Positions 46,790-61,004 of a stretch of 64,000 nt of DNA are shown piece after piece. Both the position numbers and the translations under genes were made by a program. The notes beneath the pieces were generated by a model. The model saw only the letters and a program-made list of their open reading frames with translations. It was not told the origin of the DNA and made no database searches. Source of the stretch: Neoechinorhynchus agilis (Eukaryota > Acanthocephala); NCBI GenBank assembly GCA_051530055.1, contig CM121341.1, positions 744,001 through 808,000 on the forward strand, written 5' to 3'. Numbering within the stretch: position 1 is the stretch's first letter; each line of letters begins with the position of its first letter.

Positions 46790-49700
46790 AAATTAAATCA
46801 TTGTTGGTACATTATCTATGCGAGCTATCCTCTTAAATGGTGAATTTATTAGATTCTCAACTAGTAAAACAATATTCGCACAGGATACAAGAATGGTACT
46901 GATCCAACTCTCGTCTTGTTTGATCGTTAATCCCAATTTTTCTACAGCCGACATCAGGAAATTCATTATCTCCTCTACATTATCTTTAATCTTAATTAAT
47001 TCCAAGGAGGTGGTATCATCAACAGATTGAGACACTAAGGCAAACGTTCCTTATTTCCCTTTCTATGAGTAACAACAGACTTATCACACACCAGTCTTTT
47101 TGCCTAAGTCCTTTTAATCCACCAGATTGACCATTCCAACACGCCAAATTGTCAGTTGTGTTAGAAATAATCCCATCTTGAAATGCTACCCAATCTGGTC
47201 TACTACACGCATAATAAACCCAGCTTTCGTGGAAGATTCAGTGTCCTTGGTATTAAATTCTTTAAATCCGAAAGCTCGATCTATCACTTCAGAGATAGAA
47301 CTAGTTGATCATGTCTCTGATTATTAAGGTATTGCAGGACTTATGAATTTTAAATCATTCAATCCATGGTCAGGAACACAATTATTTTCTTGAATACACG
47401 GTTTAACGTATCCGTCATAGTGATTGAATCAAACAAAGGAAGAATAAATTTTGCTATCAAATATTCAATTAAGACAAAATAGACGCTCATTTTCAATGCC
47501 ATTAGTGAGAAATACCTTCCCTTTTGATTCAATCCTCAGTCCGATTACCAAATCTTCATCGGGTAGTTCCTCAGAGTCGATTGAACTCAATGTGTCCCAG
47601 GGTGTTCCTATACCGTGAGTCAATGTGCTGAGCATGACTCTTCGTTGTTCCATTGTTCCGATGGTTCTATGAACATTCAAGGACTCTTCCAACTCATACC
47701 TAGTCACGGAGTGGCTCTTATCATCTAAGTAAAATGATAATTCGATCTTCTGAGGAATTTTTAACAGCTAAACTTAATGTGATGCCACTTATCTCCCATG
47801 TGATTTATAAAGTGATTGTAAAGTCATGTTTTGTTTAAAATATAAGATTCAAGACCTAATTCATTAACTGATTAGAAGTCGGGCCAACATCGATGTTTAT
47901 GAAAGTAAGAGTTAAGCAATTTGAAAGCCATATTACTAGCCAGTTTATTAACGTAATTTGCACCCACGGTTTTCTCCTCAGTTACCAACTTGTTAAGATT
48001 TCGTTAATCCTGTAACATAATCAATTGTAAGATGCCTCCAATGGCGAAAACGTCCTGACAAAGCTACAATCTCTTGCTCTGGGGGTTACATTCGAGTGCG
48101 GTTATATAAGTTATGCATCGAATGGATGTTGCAAATAGGCTCAACCTTTTCTATATCTTTGGATACTCCTTCTGTAGCTATAAAGGGGCATAAATCTTGA
48201 AAAGTATTCGGTCTTACAGCAGCATGAAATGATTGAATAAACTTCATGACCCACCAGTCCATATATCGGGTAGTGAGAGTCGAATACCTAAGCGTTTTCA
48301 ATATTGGGTCGCTGCTCGCAAAGGCGAACCATTTAAAAAACGCAGCTAAGTTCTTCAGAACGTGATCTTCTGGAAACTAGATCCCGAGATCTTTTGATAA
48401 GGATTCATTGAATGGATGTTGCAAATAGGCTCAACCTTTTCTATATCTTTGGATACTCCTTCTGTAGCTATAAAGGGGCATAAATCTTGAAAAGTATTCG
48501 GTCTTACAGCAGCATGAAATGATTGAATAAACTTCATGACCCACCAGTCCATATATCGGGTAGTGAGAGTCGAATACCTAAGCGTTTTCAATATTGGGTC
48601 GCTGCTCGCAAAGGCGAACCATTTAAAAAACGCAGCTAAGTTCTTCAGAACGTGATCTTCTGGAAACTAGATCCCGAGATCTTTTGATAAGGATTCATTG
48701 AATGGATGTTGCAAATAGGCTCAACCTTTTCTATATCTTTGGATACTCCTTCTGTAGCTATAAAGGGGCATAAATCTTGAAAAGTATTCGGTCTTACAGC
48801 AGCATGAAATGATTGAATAAACTTCATGACCCACCAGTCCATATATCGGGTAGTGAGAGTCGAATACCTAAGCGTTTTCAATATTGGGTCGCTGCTCGCA
48901 AAGGCGAACCATTTAAAAAACGCAGCTAAGTTCTTCAGAACGTGATCTTCTGGAAACTAGATCCCGAGATCTTTTCATAAGGATTCATTGAATGGATGTT
49001 GCAAATAGGCTCAACCTTTTCTATATCTTTGGATACTCCTTCTGTAGCTATAAAGGGGCATAAATCTTGAAAAGTATTCGGTCTTACAGCAGCATGAAAT
49101 GATTGAATAAACTTCATGACCCACCAGTCCATATATCGGGTAGTGAGAGTCGAATACCTAAGCGTTTTCAATATTGGGTCGCTGCTCGCAAAGGCGAACC
49201 ATTTAAAAAACGCAGCTAAGTTCTTCAGAACGTGATCTTCTGGAAACTAGATCCGAGATCTTTTCATAAGGATTCATCGAATGGATGTTGCAAATAGGCT
49301 CAACCTTTTCTATATCTTTGGATACTCCTTCTGTAGCTATAAAGGGGCATAAATCTTGAAAAGTATTCGGTCTTACAGCAGCATGAAATGATTGAATAAA
49401 CTTCATGACCCACCAGTCCATATATCGGGTAGTGAGAGTCGAATACCTAAGCGTTTTCAATATTAGGTCGCTGCTCGTACAATCGAACCAGTCCAAACAC
49501 ACAGCTAAGTTCTTCAGAACGTGATCTTCTGGAAACTAGATCCCGAGATCTTTTCATAAGGATTCATCGAATGGATGTTGCAAATAGGCTCAACCTTTTC
49601 TATATCTTTGGATACTCCTTCTGTAGCTATAAAGGGGCATAAATCTTGAAAAGTATTCGGTCTTACAGCAGCATGAAATGATTGAATAAACTTCATGACC

Positions 49701-50300
49701 CACCAGTCCATATATCGGGTAGTGAGAGTCGAATACCTAAGCGTTTCCAATATTAGGTCGCTGCTCGCAAAGGCGAACCATTTAAAAAACGCAGCTAAGT
49801 TCTTCAGAACGTGATCTTCGGGTCGGGTTTTCATTCGACTTAAGCTGATGTTGACTTTATTACCCAGTCTTTGTGAAAGAAAAGGGGGATTTGGTCAGGA
49901 GGGACTTAAATCCCAAGACAAGTTTATTTGGATAGGCTGCTTCCATCATTGTTGAGACCTTTGAAAACCTTAAAGGAAATAAGATGATTCCTGGATATAG
50001 TTACAAACATTTAAGTCAACTGTCAGCTCCTTTCCTTCACTATAAAAATCGAACATATCGGTAGCTCTTATTGTCTGTCTTTTTTAGGTTATAGAATCGA
50101 CATTTGATTTTGTCTGCCACTACAGCTGTCTCCATCAACGGAAAGTATACTAGTTTTTGATATAATGCTGAATCAACTAATAAATCCTTACCAGTTCTTG
50201 ATTGTTCACTATTTACTGCTGGACAAAAATTTGCCCATTGAATAATTCCTGCGGGAGTGTCAAGTCTGATTTTGTCAGTCGGGAAGTCTGGGGTCCACAT
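46790..50300 (-). pseudogene. Fossil of a negative-strand RNA virus L (polymerase) gene
   Basis: Reading the minus strand from high to low coordinates, L-protein blocks of the Mononegavirales type appear in their normal order. They are an N-terminal-looking part (about 50,040-50,300), a part amplified as a tandem array (48,115-49,820), a block like the RHWGHP motif (RFRHWRHLTIDYVTGL, about 48,030), a pre-motif A region (EDLVIGLR, about 47,560), the motif B signature GGLKGLRQKDW (about 47,100), and the post-GDN region (EKLGLTIKQDESWIS, about 46,930). It is clearly broken, with several disruptions, and not expressed as L. The C-terminal half (capping and methyltransferase) is not seen. Family within the order cannot be told (rhabdo-, chu- or nyami-like). 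Moderately old by its decay. Confidence 0.75.
48115..49820. repeat. Six tandem copies of a 290-bp segment within the L fossil
   Basis: AATGGATGTTGCAAATAGGC starts at 48,121, 48,411, 48,701, 48,991, 49,280 and 49,570. The copies are nearly identical. Minus-strand translation of each includes TTRYMDWWVMKFIQSFHAAV. The 290-bp period is not a multiple of three, so the array is not a continuous coding repeat; it expanded after the viral insertion. Confidence 0.95.
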
Positions 50301-50329
50301 CTTTTAAGATCTATAGGCAAAACAAATCT

Positions 50330-50545
50330 AAAATTATTCATCGAGAGAAAATCCTTCGGAATGATAAATATTGGAGATGTGGTGGTCACAATCCAGGATA
50401 GAATTTTTTAATTGAGATATTTCGTGATAAAGCCTCGCCCAATCAGTCATCTGAAAATGCTTTATTTGTTTTTGTTCGGAATTATGATCGCCACATCTCC
50501 AAAATCTGTCATCTCGAAGGGTTTTCTCTCGATGAACAATTTTAG
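50330..50545. repeat. Palindromic repeat family 2, single copy
   Basis: TGGAGATGTGGTGGTCACAA and TTATGATCGCCACATCTCCA are complementary arms, with GAAAATCCTTCGGAATGATA and the GATATTTCGTGATAAAGCCT spacer. Same design as 25,850-28,265. Confidence 0.8.
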
Positions 50546-51686
50546 ATTTATTTCGCCTATAATTGTGAAAAAGATGATGGCGGATGAAAAATCTTTTAGT
50601 TATTTTAGAAAAGGTTTAGAAATGTCGACCGTGCTTATTAAAGATCATACAAAATCTCAGAGTTCGTTTTATAAGAACATTTTTCTTGTTTAGTGAAGAA
50701 ACGGAATTAGAAAAGTTACTCAATTTTGCATATTTGAGCTCGACAATTCATCACACTTCTAAGATCGCTTATTTTCGTCACTCGTTCGATTTCGGTAACG
50801 TCGAACATGACGATGATCGCAAACTTCGGAGTTAAAATTTAAAGCGTAAGGCGGATCGTGATCCGACGGTAATTTAAGAAGCTTTAAAAGCCCTTTAGTA
50901 AGTCCCGAATGGTTGTAATGTTACATTAAGCAATAATATGGTAATGTTTTTCATCAATTCCTGAATTTCTGATGTGAAATCCGTTAAATATTGATCTTCT
51001 TTCAATAACTCATTTAGCTTAGCATGAGGTAAAGTTTGAAAAATTCCTAGACAACGGTAAATTAGTCAAATCTTTTAAGAAGAACATACAAAAGTTTAAA
51101 ATATTATGCTAATTTAAAAGCGAATTTCTGATCCATTAGAGCTCGGTTCGCTTGAAATATTAACGAATAATTATGGCACCATTCTGACTGGAATGTGCGT
51201 TTAAATCGTCGTCTTAAGCCCATTCTTCGTTATTTTTCCCATGTTTGTTTTGATTTATCCGAGTGTGTGAAAATCGAAGGAAACCGATGTTTTATTATGT
51301 GAAACAAACAATTATTTATTTCGCGTTAAATTAGTCAAGTCGATTTGTTTTGTGTACTTTAAGAACGTTCATTTGGGAATTTTCCCTTATAGAAGGATTT
51401 GAGCCTTTTTACAAGTTATGGGAGAGACAATGGAGTTTAAAGATGTTCCTGCGCTCGGAACTCTTAATGGGAATATTAAAGTTTTAAACAAGAACTTCTC
51501 TTCGGATTCTGGGTAGTCGAAATGCGAGCGAGCGCGCACAGAATAAGGGCCGAAACTGACATTGATTAATTTCTCTTTATAATGTCTATTACTTTGACGA
51601 AGATAACTTGGTCTTTTAGTGGTCTGTGGTAGACAGACGGCTCGTTTGCTTTAGACGAGATCGCCGATTTGATCCACCAATTTCAG
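50546..51686. other. Region upstream of the kinesin gene
   Basis: No supported gene or strong repeat. TTTCAG ends directly before the kinesin ATG, so a 5' exon or spliced-leader acceptor is likely here. No core promoter identified. Confidence 0.4.
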
Positions 51687-54600
51687 ATGTCGCTGGCTCT
51701 CGATTCCACTCCATTGTGTGTTTACGAATCCAAAAAACGGTCGGCGGAACAAATGTCCGTGAATGATATTCCGATTGTGCCGGTTAATGTCATACTTCGA
51801 ATAAGACCATTAATCGACCGTGAAATTAAATCCGGATCGAAAATCGCACTTGAAGAGACATTAAATAAATGCCAAGTGCAGCTCAAACATCATTTCTTCA
51901 CGTTTGATAACGTTTTCAACCTCCAATCATCCCACGAAGAAGTCTACGAAGAATCCGTAAGTGGATTGCTCAACAGATTCTTTAATGGATGTAATGTAAC
52001 AATATTAGCTTACGGTCAAACTGGAAGTGGCAAAACTTATACTCTCGGTCTTACTAATTTAGGCTCAGATTCCATACCCGATGGTGTTGTCCTTCGAACT
52101 CTTAATAGACTATTTTCACGGGTTGATCGTGAAAAGGATTCCGCTGAGTATCAAATGAGTGTATCAGCTCTTGAGATTTATCAGGAAAAACTCAGGGATC
52201 TATTGCATTCGGATTCTAGAAAAACACTGGCAATCCGTGAGGAAGGAGGAAAAATCCGTGTGAATGGCCTCAGTGAGCATAGTGTTGTGAGTTTCAATGA
52301 TTGTGTTCGACTTTTTGCAAAGGCCGGTAAGCGTAGAACTGTTGGTGAAACGGTCCTAAATTCTGAAAGCAGTCGGTCTCATGCCGTTTATACGCTGTCG
52401 ATGAAGCGATGGACAACTAGCTCAGATTCAATTAGCGCACTTCAAATTAATACGACAGCTGATAATGATGAACCAAAGCGTTTGCGATACGATGCTTCTA
52501 GCACTCCATACACAATGATCGATACGATCACCTGTAAATTACAATTCGTGGATTTGGCCGGTAGTGAGCGATGCTCACGGACGGGAATACAAAGCGATCG
52601 TTTTAAAGAAGGTATTAAAATCAATATGGGATTATTAGCTCTCGGAAACGTTATTAGTTTATTAGGAAATGAGGAAACCTGTCATCGTCACATTCCGTAC
52701 TCGAGATTGGGTGCACTTTTGATAATCGTGAGAGCTTGCTGAAAATGAAGGTTAGAAATTTGCACCTTTTGTTCTATGGTGATTGCCTATTCTCTATCTT
52801 TTGCCACACGGTTAAGGTTCTTACTCCAAGGGAAAATCAAAAAGTTTACAATTGATAATGGCTTTTTGTCCATTATTGAACCAGATCCGTCTCTATCAAA
52901 AAAATCGTCTTGTAAAATAGAGTATCGACGGTACTTTAGATTGAAACATGTCTACCGGTCAATTTACAATGTGATTCTAACACCTTATCTCTTTCTTGAG
53001 CCTCAAAATTACTAAAGAGTTTACGAATTTCACGTAAACGAGCACTTGCCTTTGAACCAAGTTCAACAAACACATCTTATTTATAAATGTTTATAAATCT
53101 TTTCGCAAGTACGTTAAATTCTGCCTATCAATTTTTTTTAATTGAACAGTTTGGGTATTTTCTCTAGTGCTGATTGCGATTGTAAAAAAGTAGGATGTTG
53201 GAAATGCGGTGAACATCACTTGCCCAGATTGAGGGCGAAATCAAGATCCTAAGATTTCTTTTACAATTGTCATTAAAACTATTCAGTTTTTGAAAATTAA
53301 GTGCAGTGTGCCTACCACTATAACACTTTCTAAAAAACCTTCGTGCACCTAATCCAATATAGAGACAGTAAATTGACTCGGATTTTACAGGATTCACTTG
53401 GCGGAAACAGCCTTACTCTTATGATCGCTTGCGTTACTCCAGCTTCAGATAGTAGTGAAGAGTCACTTAATACATTAAGATATGCGAATAGAGCGCGCAA
53501 TATAAAGAATAGGCCTGTTTCGAATCACGAGTGCAGAAAAGGACGTATAGCTGAACTGAGAGCTGAAATCGAAGACTTAAAGCGGAAACTGGCGCTATGT
53601 CCAAAGGAAACTGATACAGTACAAGATGTTTGCCCTCTACATTTACGAAACGTTGAAGCTGAACTGGACAGGTCCATGGTTGTTCTGACTCCTGCTCGTA
53701 CGGATAAAGTTGGGCGAACAGAATCACGGGCATGTACGATGGGTATAAAGGATTTATTCGATTGTGTGAGACAATTATTAAAAGCAACGAATTTGAAAGA
53801 TAAAGACCGGTATCGATATGACATGATTTGTGATTATCTTGATCAAGCCGCTTTACGAATCGTTAACGACGATGCCGTAGATGGAAAAGACTTAAACGTT
53901 TCTATGGATTGGTCCACTTTAAGGTCTTGTCTGAGACACGACACGGGCGTTGCGGCAACAATGACGAGTCCATTATCTTTCAGGGAGCATGATGTTCAAA
54001 CTATGAAAGACGAGGAGAACTCAGATATATGCGCTACTCAATGTCTAGAGAAAATAATCGATTGCGTTGTGGCCGATGAACACATAACGAGTTATGTTTC
54101 ACATGAAAGATTTTTAAATGAAAAAATGACTAAGGGTAACTTAAGTGGTTGCTCCTTCAGTGAATTGCCGAAATATGGTGTTTCTGTGAGTAACGACATG
54201 GAAAATGCTATGGACAATCCTAGAAAACTTAAAGAAAGTTTCAATGACCACGCAGACACGCACAAGTTGGTTGGTGTCCTCAAGACAGAGATTCAAGAAT
54301 TAAAACATCAGCGAATATTGTTAGTAAATGATTTACTAGATTGTACTAAGCGGATTCGTAAAATGCGATTGGATGACGATCGTCGATACAACAAGGAGCG
54401 ATTAATGGTTACATCGGGTCATACCGAAGCATTCGAAACTGATCTGAGTGCAGTTAAGACGTTACCACGTAACAAATTCGAAACTCCCTTCAAACGAGAC
54501 CAGGAAACTATTAATGAATATAAACGCCTTGAAGATTCGAGAGTTGGGAAGCAAATGCGTATGTGGATCGATAATGAAATTGAATATTTTGTAGACTTGC

Positions 54601-55451
54601 GGGTGGCAAATCAGAGATTAGAGGAATTATGGAAAGCTCGACAATCTCTCAATGATCAGCTATTGAGTGTAGGCAATTCTAACTCAGCAATGATTTTCGA
54701 CAAAGTAGAACGTTATTCACGTGAAATTTCAGGTTTGCAAAAATTAATTGACAAATCTGGCGACATTGACGAGAAAATGTATCGAAATTTTGGCAAAATA
54801 CGGTCAAATCAGGAGCTGAGGATTGCCATGAAACATATTCTATCTCGGTTCGTAGATTCCTCAACTGAAAAAAGGGAACTACTTAGTAAGAAAATGCACT
54901 TGGAAGATGAAGTAAAATCATTGAAAACGGAAAAACAGCGCGACGACGATCTACGTATGAAACTTGATCACCAAAATAGTCTTTTGATGAGTCAATTTAT
55001 AGATAAAATTTTAGCTCAATGTAAAAACAACCCAGAAATCCTGGAGAAAGTATTACAACGGGTACTTGGTATTGAGAATAATTGCGAAGATATTCTAATA
55101 CAGAAAACGCCAAAAATACCTCAATCAAAAGACGATATTTTGCGACACATGCTTGAGTCAGTAAAGGATATCGTCAGTTGCCACAAAAAAGCTCAACTAA
55201 AAGCAGTCGCATCAACTCCTGACCGATTTTTCTCCACTTCCCTGACGATTCTCGACAACAGCGTCCTAAGGCCCATTCGGACTCCAAAAATGAAATCGAC
55301 ATTATTACCACCTTTTAACGACAGATTTCGACATGAAACGCAGTGCCTGCCAATCACTCTCGATACACCAAGGCTTGTTAATGTATCGGATCGCGACAAG
55401 CATTTTGGCCATGATGAGGAACAAATACAGAACGGGAAACCCAGAGATTAG
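51687..55451 (+). CDS. Kinesin-4-like (KIF4 / chromokinesin type) motor protein, interrupted by an insertion
   Basis: Microtubule motor with N-terminal head. From ATG 51,687: [10 protein letters not shown] (head start), P-loop [12 protein letters not shown], switch [11 protein letters not shown], switch [18 protein letters not shown] and [17 protein letters not shown], then HIP. After the interruption (52,700-53,357) the head resumes [31 protein letters not shown] and [17 protein letters not shown], the neck pattern of kinesin-4. A coiled-coil tail follows (KRKLALC, about 54,270-54,400, 54,570-55,000) to 55,451. Joined without the insertion the protein would be about 1,035 residues, in the size range of KIF4. 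The KIF4 chromatin-binding Cys-rich tail is not seen, so cargo is uncertain. Both halves are open and well conserved, so the gene looks functional if the insertion is spliced out. Confidence 0.85.
52700..53357. mobile_element. 658-bp TA-flanked insertion in the kinesin motor domain
   Basis: Removing 52,700-53,359 restores CCG TAT AGA GAC (PYRD), the invariant kinesin PYRDSKLT. The insert is flanked by TA on both sides (52,698 and 53,358), and near its ends has GATTGGGTGCAC and, inverted, GATTAGGTGCAC (11 of 12). TA target duplication and short terminal inverted repeats suggest a Tc1/mariner-type non-autonomous element, or an element-derived intron. The internal sequence has stops in all useful frames and no transposase I recognise. 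Canonical GT-AG removal is possible (CC/GTACTC ... AATATAG/AGAC) but would delete the conserved Tyr-Arg. Confidence 0.5.
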
Positions 55452-56690
55452 GAGAGAGTCGGACTTAGTCCAGATTAATATCATTCAAATCGAATGAGAA
55501 TTCAATAATTAAATGTGTGTGTGAGTGTGGAATCAAAACTTGCGAATATGCATCCGTACATAAATTTCTACTGTTGCGGATATGAACACACACCCGCAAG
55601 CGAAGATAAAAAGGAGTATTCGTCCAGAAGTTACAAACCTGCATTGTAACTTGCGGTGAAGATAATCACCCGGTTAAAAATCATTTTAGTATTAGGAAAT
55701 ATTGCGACGGAGGAAACCTCGCCTTATCAATCATTGACTTAAAGTGTTTTATTCGCACAATAAAATGATTTTTAACCAGTTGATTGTCATCACCACAAGT
55801 TAAAATTTACCATCCCGATATGGATTTTCTCTCGATATGACTAAACCCGCATTCATTCAATCGTTGTGGACAGGTTACACAAACAACAAAGCAGCGTGAA
55901 AGCAATCTCAAAAGTATCTAATAAAAACGTGCATCAACGATATTAATCAAACTTTAGCGAACGAACAAAAACACGAACGCATACAAAACTGTCCAAGTTC
56001 ACCTGAAAGATTGAGCAATATTTGCCCGGACGGACGTCAACCAAAGAGCAATGGAATCTTCACGATAAAACGCACACAAATGTATAGTTACCAAAACACT
56101 CGTACAAAAACATGCGTTTATATTGGCAGCACCATACAAAAAACACAAAGTTTTACGTATACAAACGCCGACATGCACAATAATTTCACTTTGTAGACAA
56201 AAACAACCACATAATACAAGAAACGCTTACAAACATTAGCAAAATACAAGACGACAAGCAACGCACACGTGAACAGCGATCGATAGCAAACACGAAAAAG
56301 ACTAAAGATTGTTTCTTTCGGATTAAGAACTTGCGTCACTGTCTTAAATTTAGAGCTAAGGATTAGGCACGACTATCCGTATTGGATTTCTCTAATTGAT
56401 TGTCTCGAATCAATTCTGGTCTCTGAAAATGATATTATTTTGCAAGTTGAAGTCTGTGGCGTTTTCGTGTTGGACCCTACACATTTTGCCAGTCCATAAA
56501 TAAATTTCAAAATGTACAACCGAATCGTGTTAATATTCAACTTGATTATTTCCCCGTCTCAAGTTTAGGTTTCCACAATTTCGATTTTTCTCGTCCCAAA
56601 AGCTGCTAAAAATCTTTTTGTCCCTGTGTGGAATTCATGTTTGTTAAATTCGCTTAAAGTATCCGAGGATACGGCCAATTTGAATAAACA
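55452..56690. other. Intergenic stretch with a diverged family 2 copy
   Basis: About 55,640-55,850 has arms GGTTAAAAATCATTTTA and AAAATGATTTTTAACC and the CGACGGAGGAAACCTCGCC spacer, related to family 2. 55,850-56,330 is ACA-rich and of low complexity. No gene supported. Confidence 0.55.
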
Positions 56691-56694
56691 TTCT

Positions 56695-56990
56695 TTATTT
56701 TTAAAGTGTGGCCAGCCGGCAACTTTTCAGTATCTTTTTTGTGTGGCCTTTTTCACGGCTGATAATTTATTTTTCCTCGGGTTCAGGGAAGTTACCGACT
56801 GGCCAGACTTTAAAAATGGGAAAAATTCAGTGGCTCAGAATTAAAAAATCAAAACTGGCAAGTTCTGCGGAGGTGGTCAAGTGGATTAATGCTGCCGATC
56901 CAGGTTAGGATCCCGCTGATGACTTACAACTATAGGGGACGAAATACCCCGATGAAGGGAGGAGGAAACTCACTGATGGCACGGGGAATA
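56695..56990 (+). mobile_element. Composite repeat: foldback head plus tRNA-derived SINE (copy 2)
   Basis: Foldback arms TTTTTAAAGTGTGGCCAG and CTGGCCAGACTTTAAAAA (56,698-56,820) are followed by an A-box-like GGAGGTGGTCAAGTGGATTA (about 56,870), a weak B-box region GGTTAGGATCCC, and the tail GACGAAATACCCCGATGAAG with GGAGGAAACTCACTGATG. The order matches copy 1 in the EXOC2 intron; the 3' part is shorter here. Confidence 0.75.
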
Positions 56991-56994
56991 TTTT

Positions 56995-57245
56995 TTTATC
57001 AAAATTTAAATTTGAAGATTGAACTGTTCATGAATAGATTGTTTTGTGGCGTAAAAAATTAAAATGATTATATTTTAAATCCGATTGTTTTTGGAGGCAT
57101 AGTCTTGTACGAGATTATCAAGATTGTTAGTTATCGTAAGCTTACGATAACTAACAACCTAGATAAGCCTCCCAAAACCAATCAGATTTTTAAAAATAAA
57201 ATCATTTTAATTTCTTCGTCAGAAAACAACCAAGGTAAAATTTAA
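56995..57245. repeat. Palindromic family 3, upstream of CCDC25
   Basis: TTGAAGATTGAACTGTTCATG, AAAATGATTATATTTTAAAT and CCGATTGTTTTTGGAGGC are mirrored by GCCTCCCAAAACCAATC and AAAATAAAATCATTTTAATT. The centre is the perfect inverted GTTAGTTATCGTAAGC/GCTTACGATAACTAAC. About 250 bp, MITE-like. Confidence 0.8.
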
Positions 57246-57341
57246 ATAGACAAGCTGATTTCTTCAAAAACTATGTGTTTTATTCTGTTTCTGATTGGAT
57301 TAATAAAGGTGCTTTTTTGTCCGTATTTTTCCGCCTTTAAG

Positions 57342-57977
57342 ATGGTTTTATTCTACACGAGCGTATCACCGGATGACCGTTCAGTCAAATGGACTCTTTA
57401 TATGGGCGAGGACAAATACGAGAACGATGAGCTTATTCGATACTGTTTTCCTAACGACGTTTGGTTTCACGTGGACGATCTATCAAGCGCTCATGTTTAC
57501 ATCCGAGTTGAATCAAAACATTTTAACTCTCTAGAAGACTTACCACAGTGGCTCATTTTGGATTGCTGCCAGCTTACAAAGCACAACAGCATAAAAGGCA
57601 ACAAAATGCCATCGGTAAAAATTGTCTTTACACCGGTAAAGAATTTGTGTAAACGAGGAGCAATGGATGTTGGACAAGTGGGTTTTGTTAGCCAAAAGGC
57701 GGTTAAACATATTCCTAATGTTAGCAAAGAGATGGACACCATGAAGAGGCTGAGAAAAACCGAACGACAAGTACCTTTGAAGGATTTCGTGAAGGAGTAC
57801 GAAGAGTACATGGAGAAAGTCCGGGCAGCTGAACGAGCTAGAAAAAAAGCAGAAGAAGCCAAGAAGAAAGAGGCTATTGGTTCAAAAACAAGCAATTATG
57901 ACGATTTGATGAGTCCCGAATTGATGGTTTCGAATAAGGATCTCGGAGGTATTGATATTGAAGAAGATTTTATGTGA
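57342..57977 (+). CDS. CCDC25: CCDC25 (NFACT-R domain coiled-coil protein)
   Basis: 211 residues, single exon, matching CCDC25 along its whole length. The start MVLFYTSVSPDDRS is followed by LYMGEDKYENDELIRY, DVWFHVDDLSSAHVYIRV and MDVGQVGFVSQKAVK (NFACT-R domain, residues about 1-140), then a Lys/Glu-rich helix (VRAAERARKKAEEAKKKEA) and an acidic end DLGGIDIEEDFM. NFACT-R domains occur in ribosome-quality-control proteins (NEMF/Rqc2); in mammals CCDC25 is also reported as a surface DNA sensor. I chose 57,342 because homology starts there and CGCCTTTAAG just before it looks like an acceptor; an upstream in-frame start would add 23 hydrophobic residues. A polyA signal AATAAA lies near 58,010. 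MITE copies flank the gene on both sides. Confidence 0.92.
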   Translation: MVLFYTSVSPDDRSVKWTLYMGEDKYENDELIRYCFPNDVWFHVDDLSSAHVYIRVESKHFNSLEDLPQWLILDCCQLTKHNSIKGNKMPSVKIVFTPVKNLCKRGAMDVGQVGFVSQKAVKHIPNVSKEMDTMKRLRKTERQVPLKDFVKEYEEYMEKVRAAERARKKAEEAKKKEAIGSKTSNYDDLMSPELMVSNKDLGGIDIEEDFM

Positions 57978-58104
57978 AATGCATTTTAGAATACACACTA
58001 AAGAACCACTAATAAAAGTGCTTTTTTATGGATATTTTGAAATACTTCTTGTTTTATTTTGGCAGCAAACCCCAATTTAAAGCAACACTCGCTTTTATGG
58101 ATAA

Positions 58105-58325
58105 TTTTTTTGTTTGAAGATTGAACTGTTCATGAATAGGTTGTTTTATGGCGTAGAAAAATTAAAATGATTTTATTTTAAATCCGATTGTTTTCGGAGG
58201 CACAATCTTGTACGCGATTATTAAGGTTCCTCGTAAGTTTTTAAATACGATTACAAGCAACCTTGATAAACACGTACAATGTTAAAATAAAATCATTTCA
58301 TTTTCTTCGCCATAAAACAAAGGAT
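58105..58325. repeat. Palindromic family 3, downstream of CCDC25
   Basis: Same head as the 56,995 copy in the same orientation (TTGAAGATTGAACTGTTCATG, CCGATTGTTTTCGGAGGC) with complementary end (AAAATAAAATCATTTCATTT, GCCATAAAACAA). The centre has decayed. Confidence 0.8.
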
Positions 58326-58420
58326 GCAAAAAACACCATACATTCTTCCGTGTTTTTACCGCACTAACAAATTATCATCTTTCATTTTACTGTTTTTGCT
58401 CATTAGGAACACACTTTGAA

Positions 58421-61004
<2,584 letters not shown>

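Noticed and set aside
48086-49834. Repeated 71-106 codon frames as a tandem gene family
   Set aside because: They are the 290-bp tandem copies within the viral L fossil; the period is not a multiple of three and there are no gene signals.
56011-56339. Frames on both strands in the ACA-rich stretch
   Set aside because: Low-complexity sequence gives open frames by composition; no homology or gene signals.
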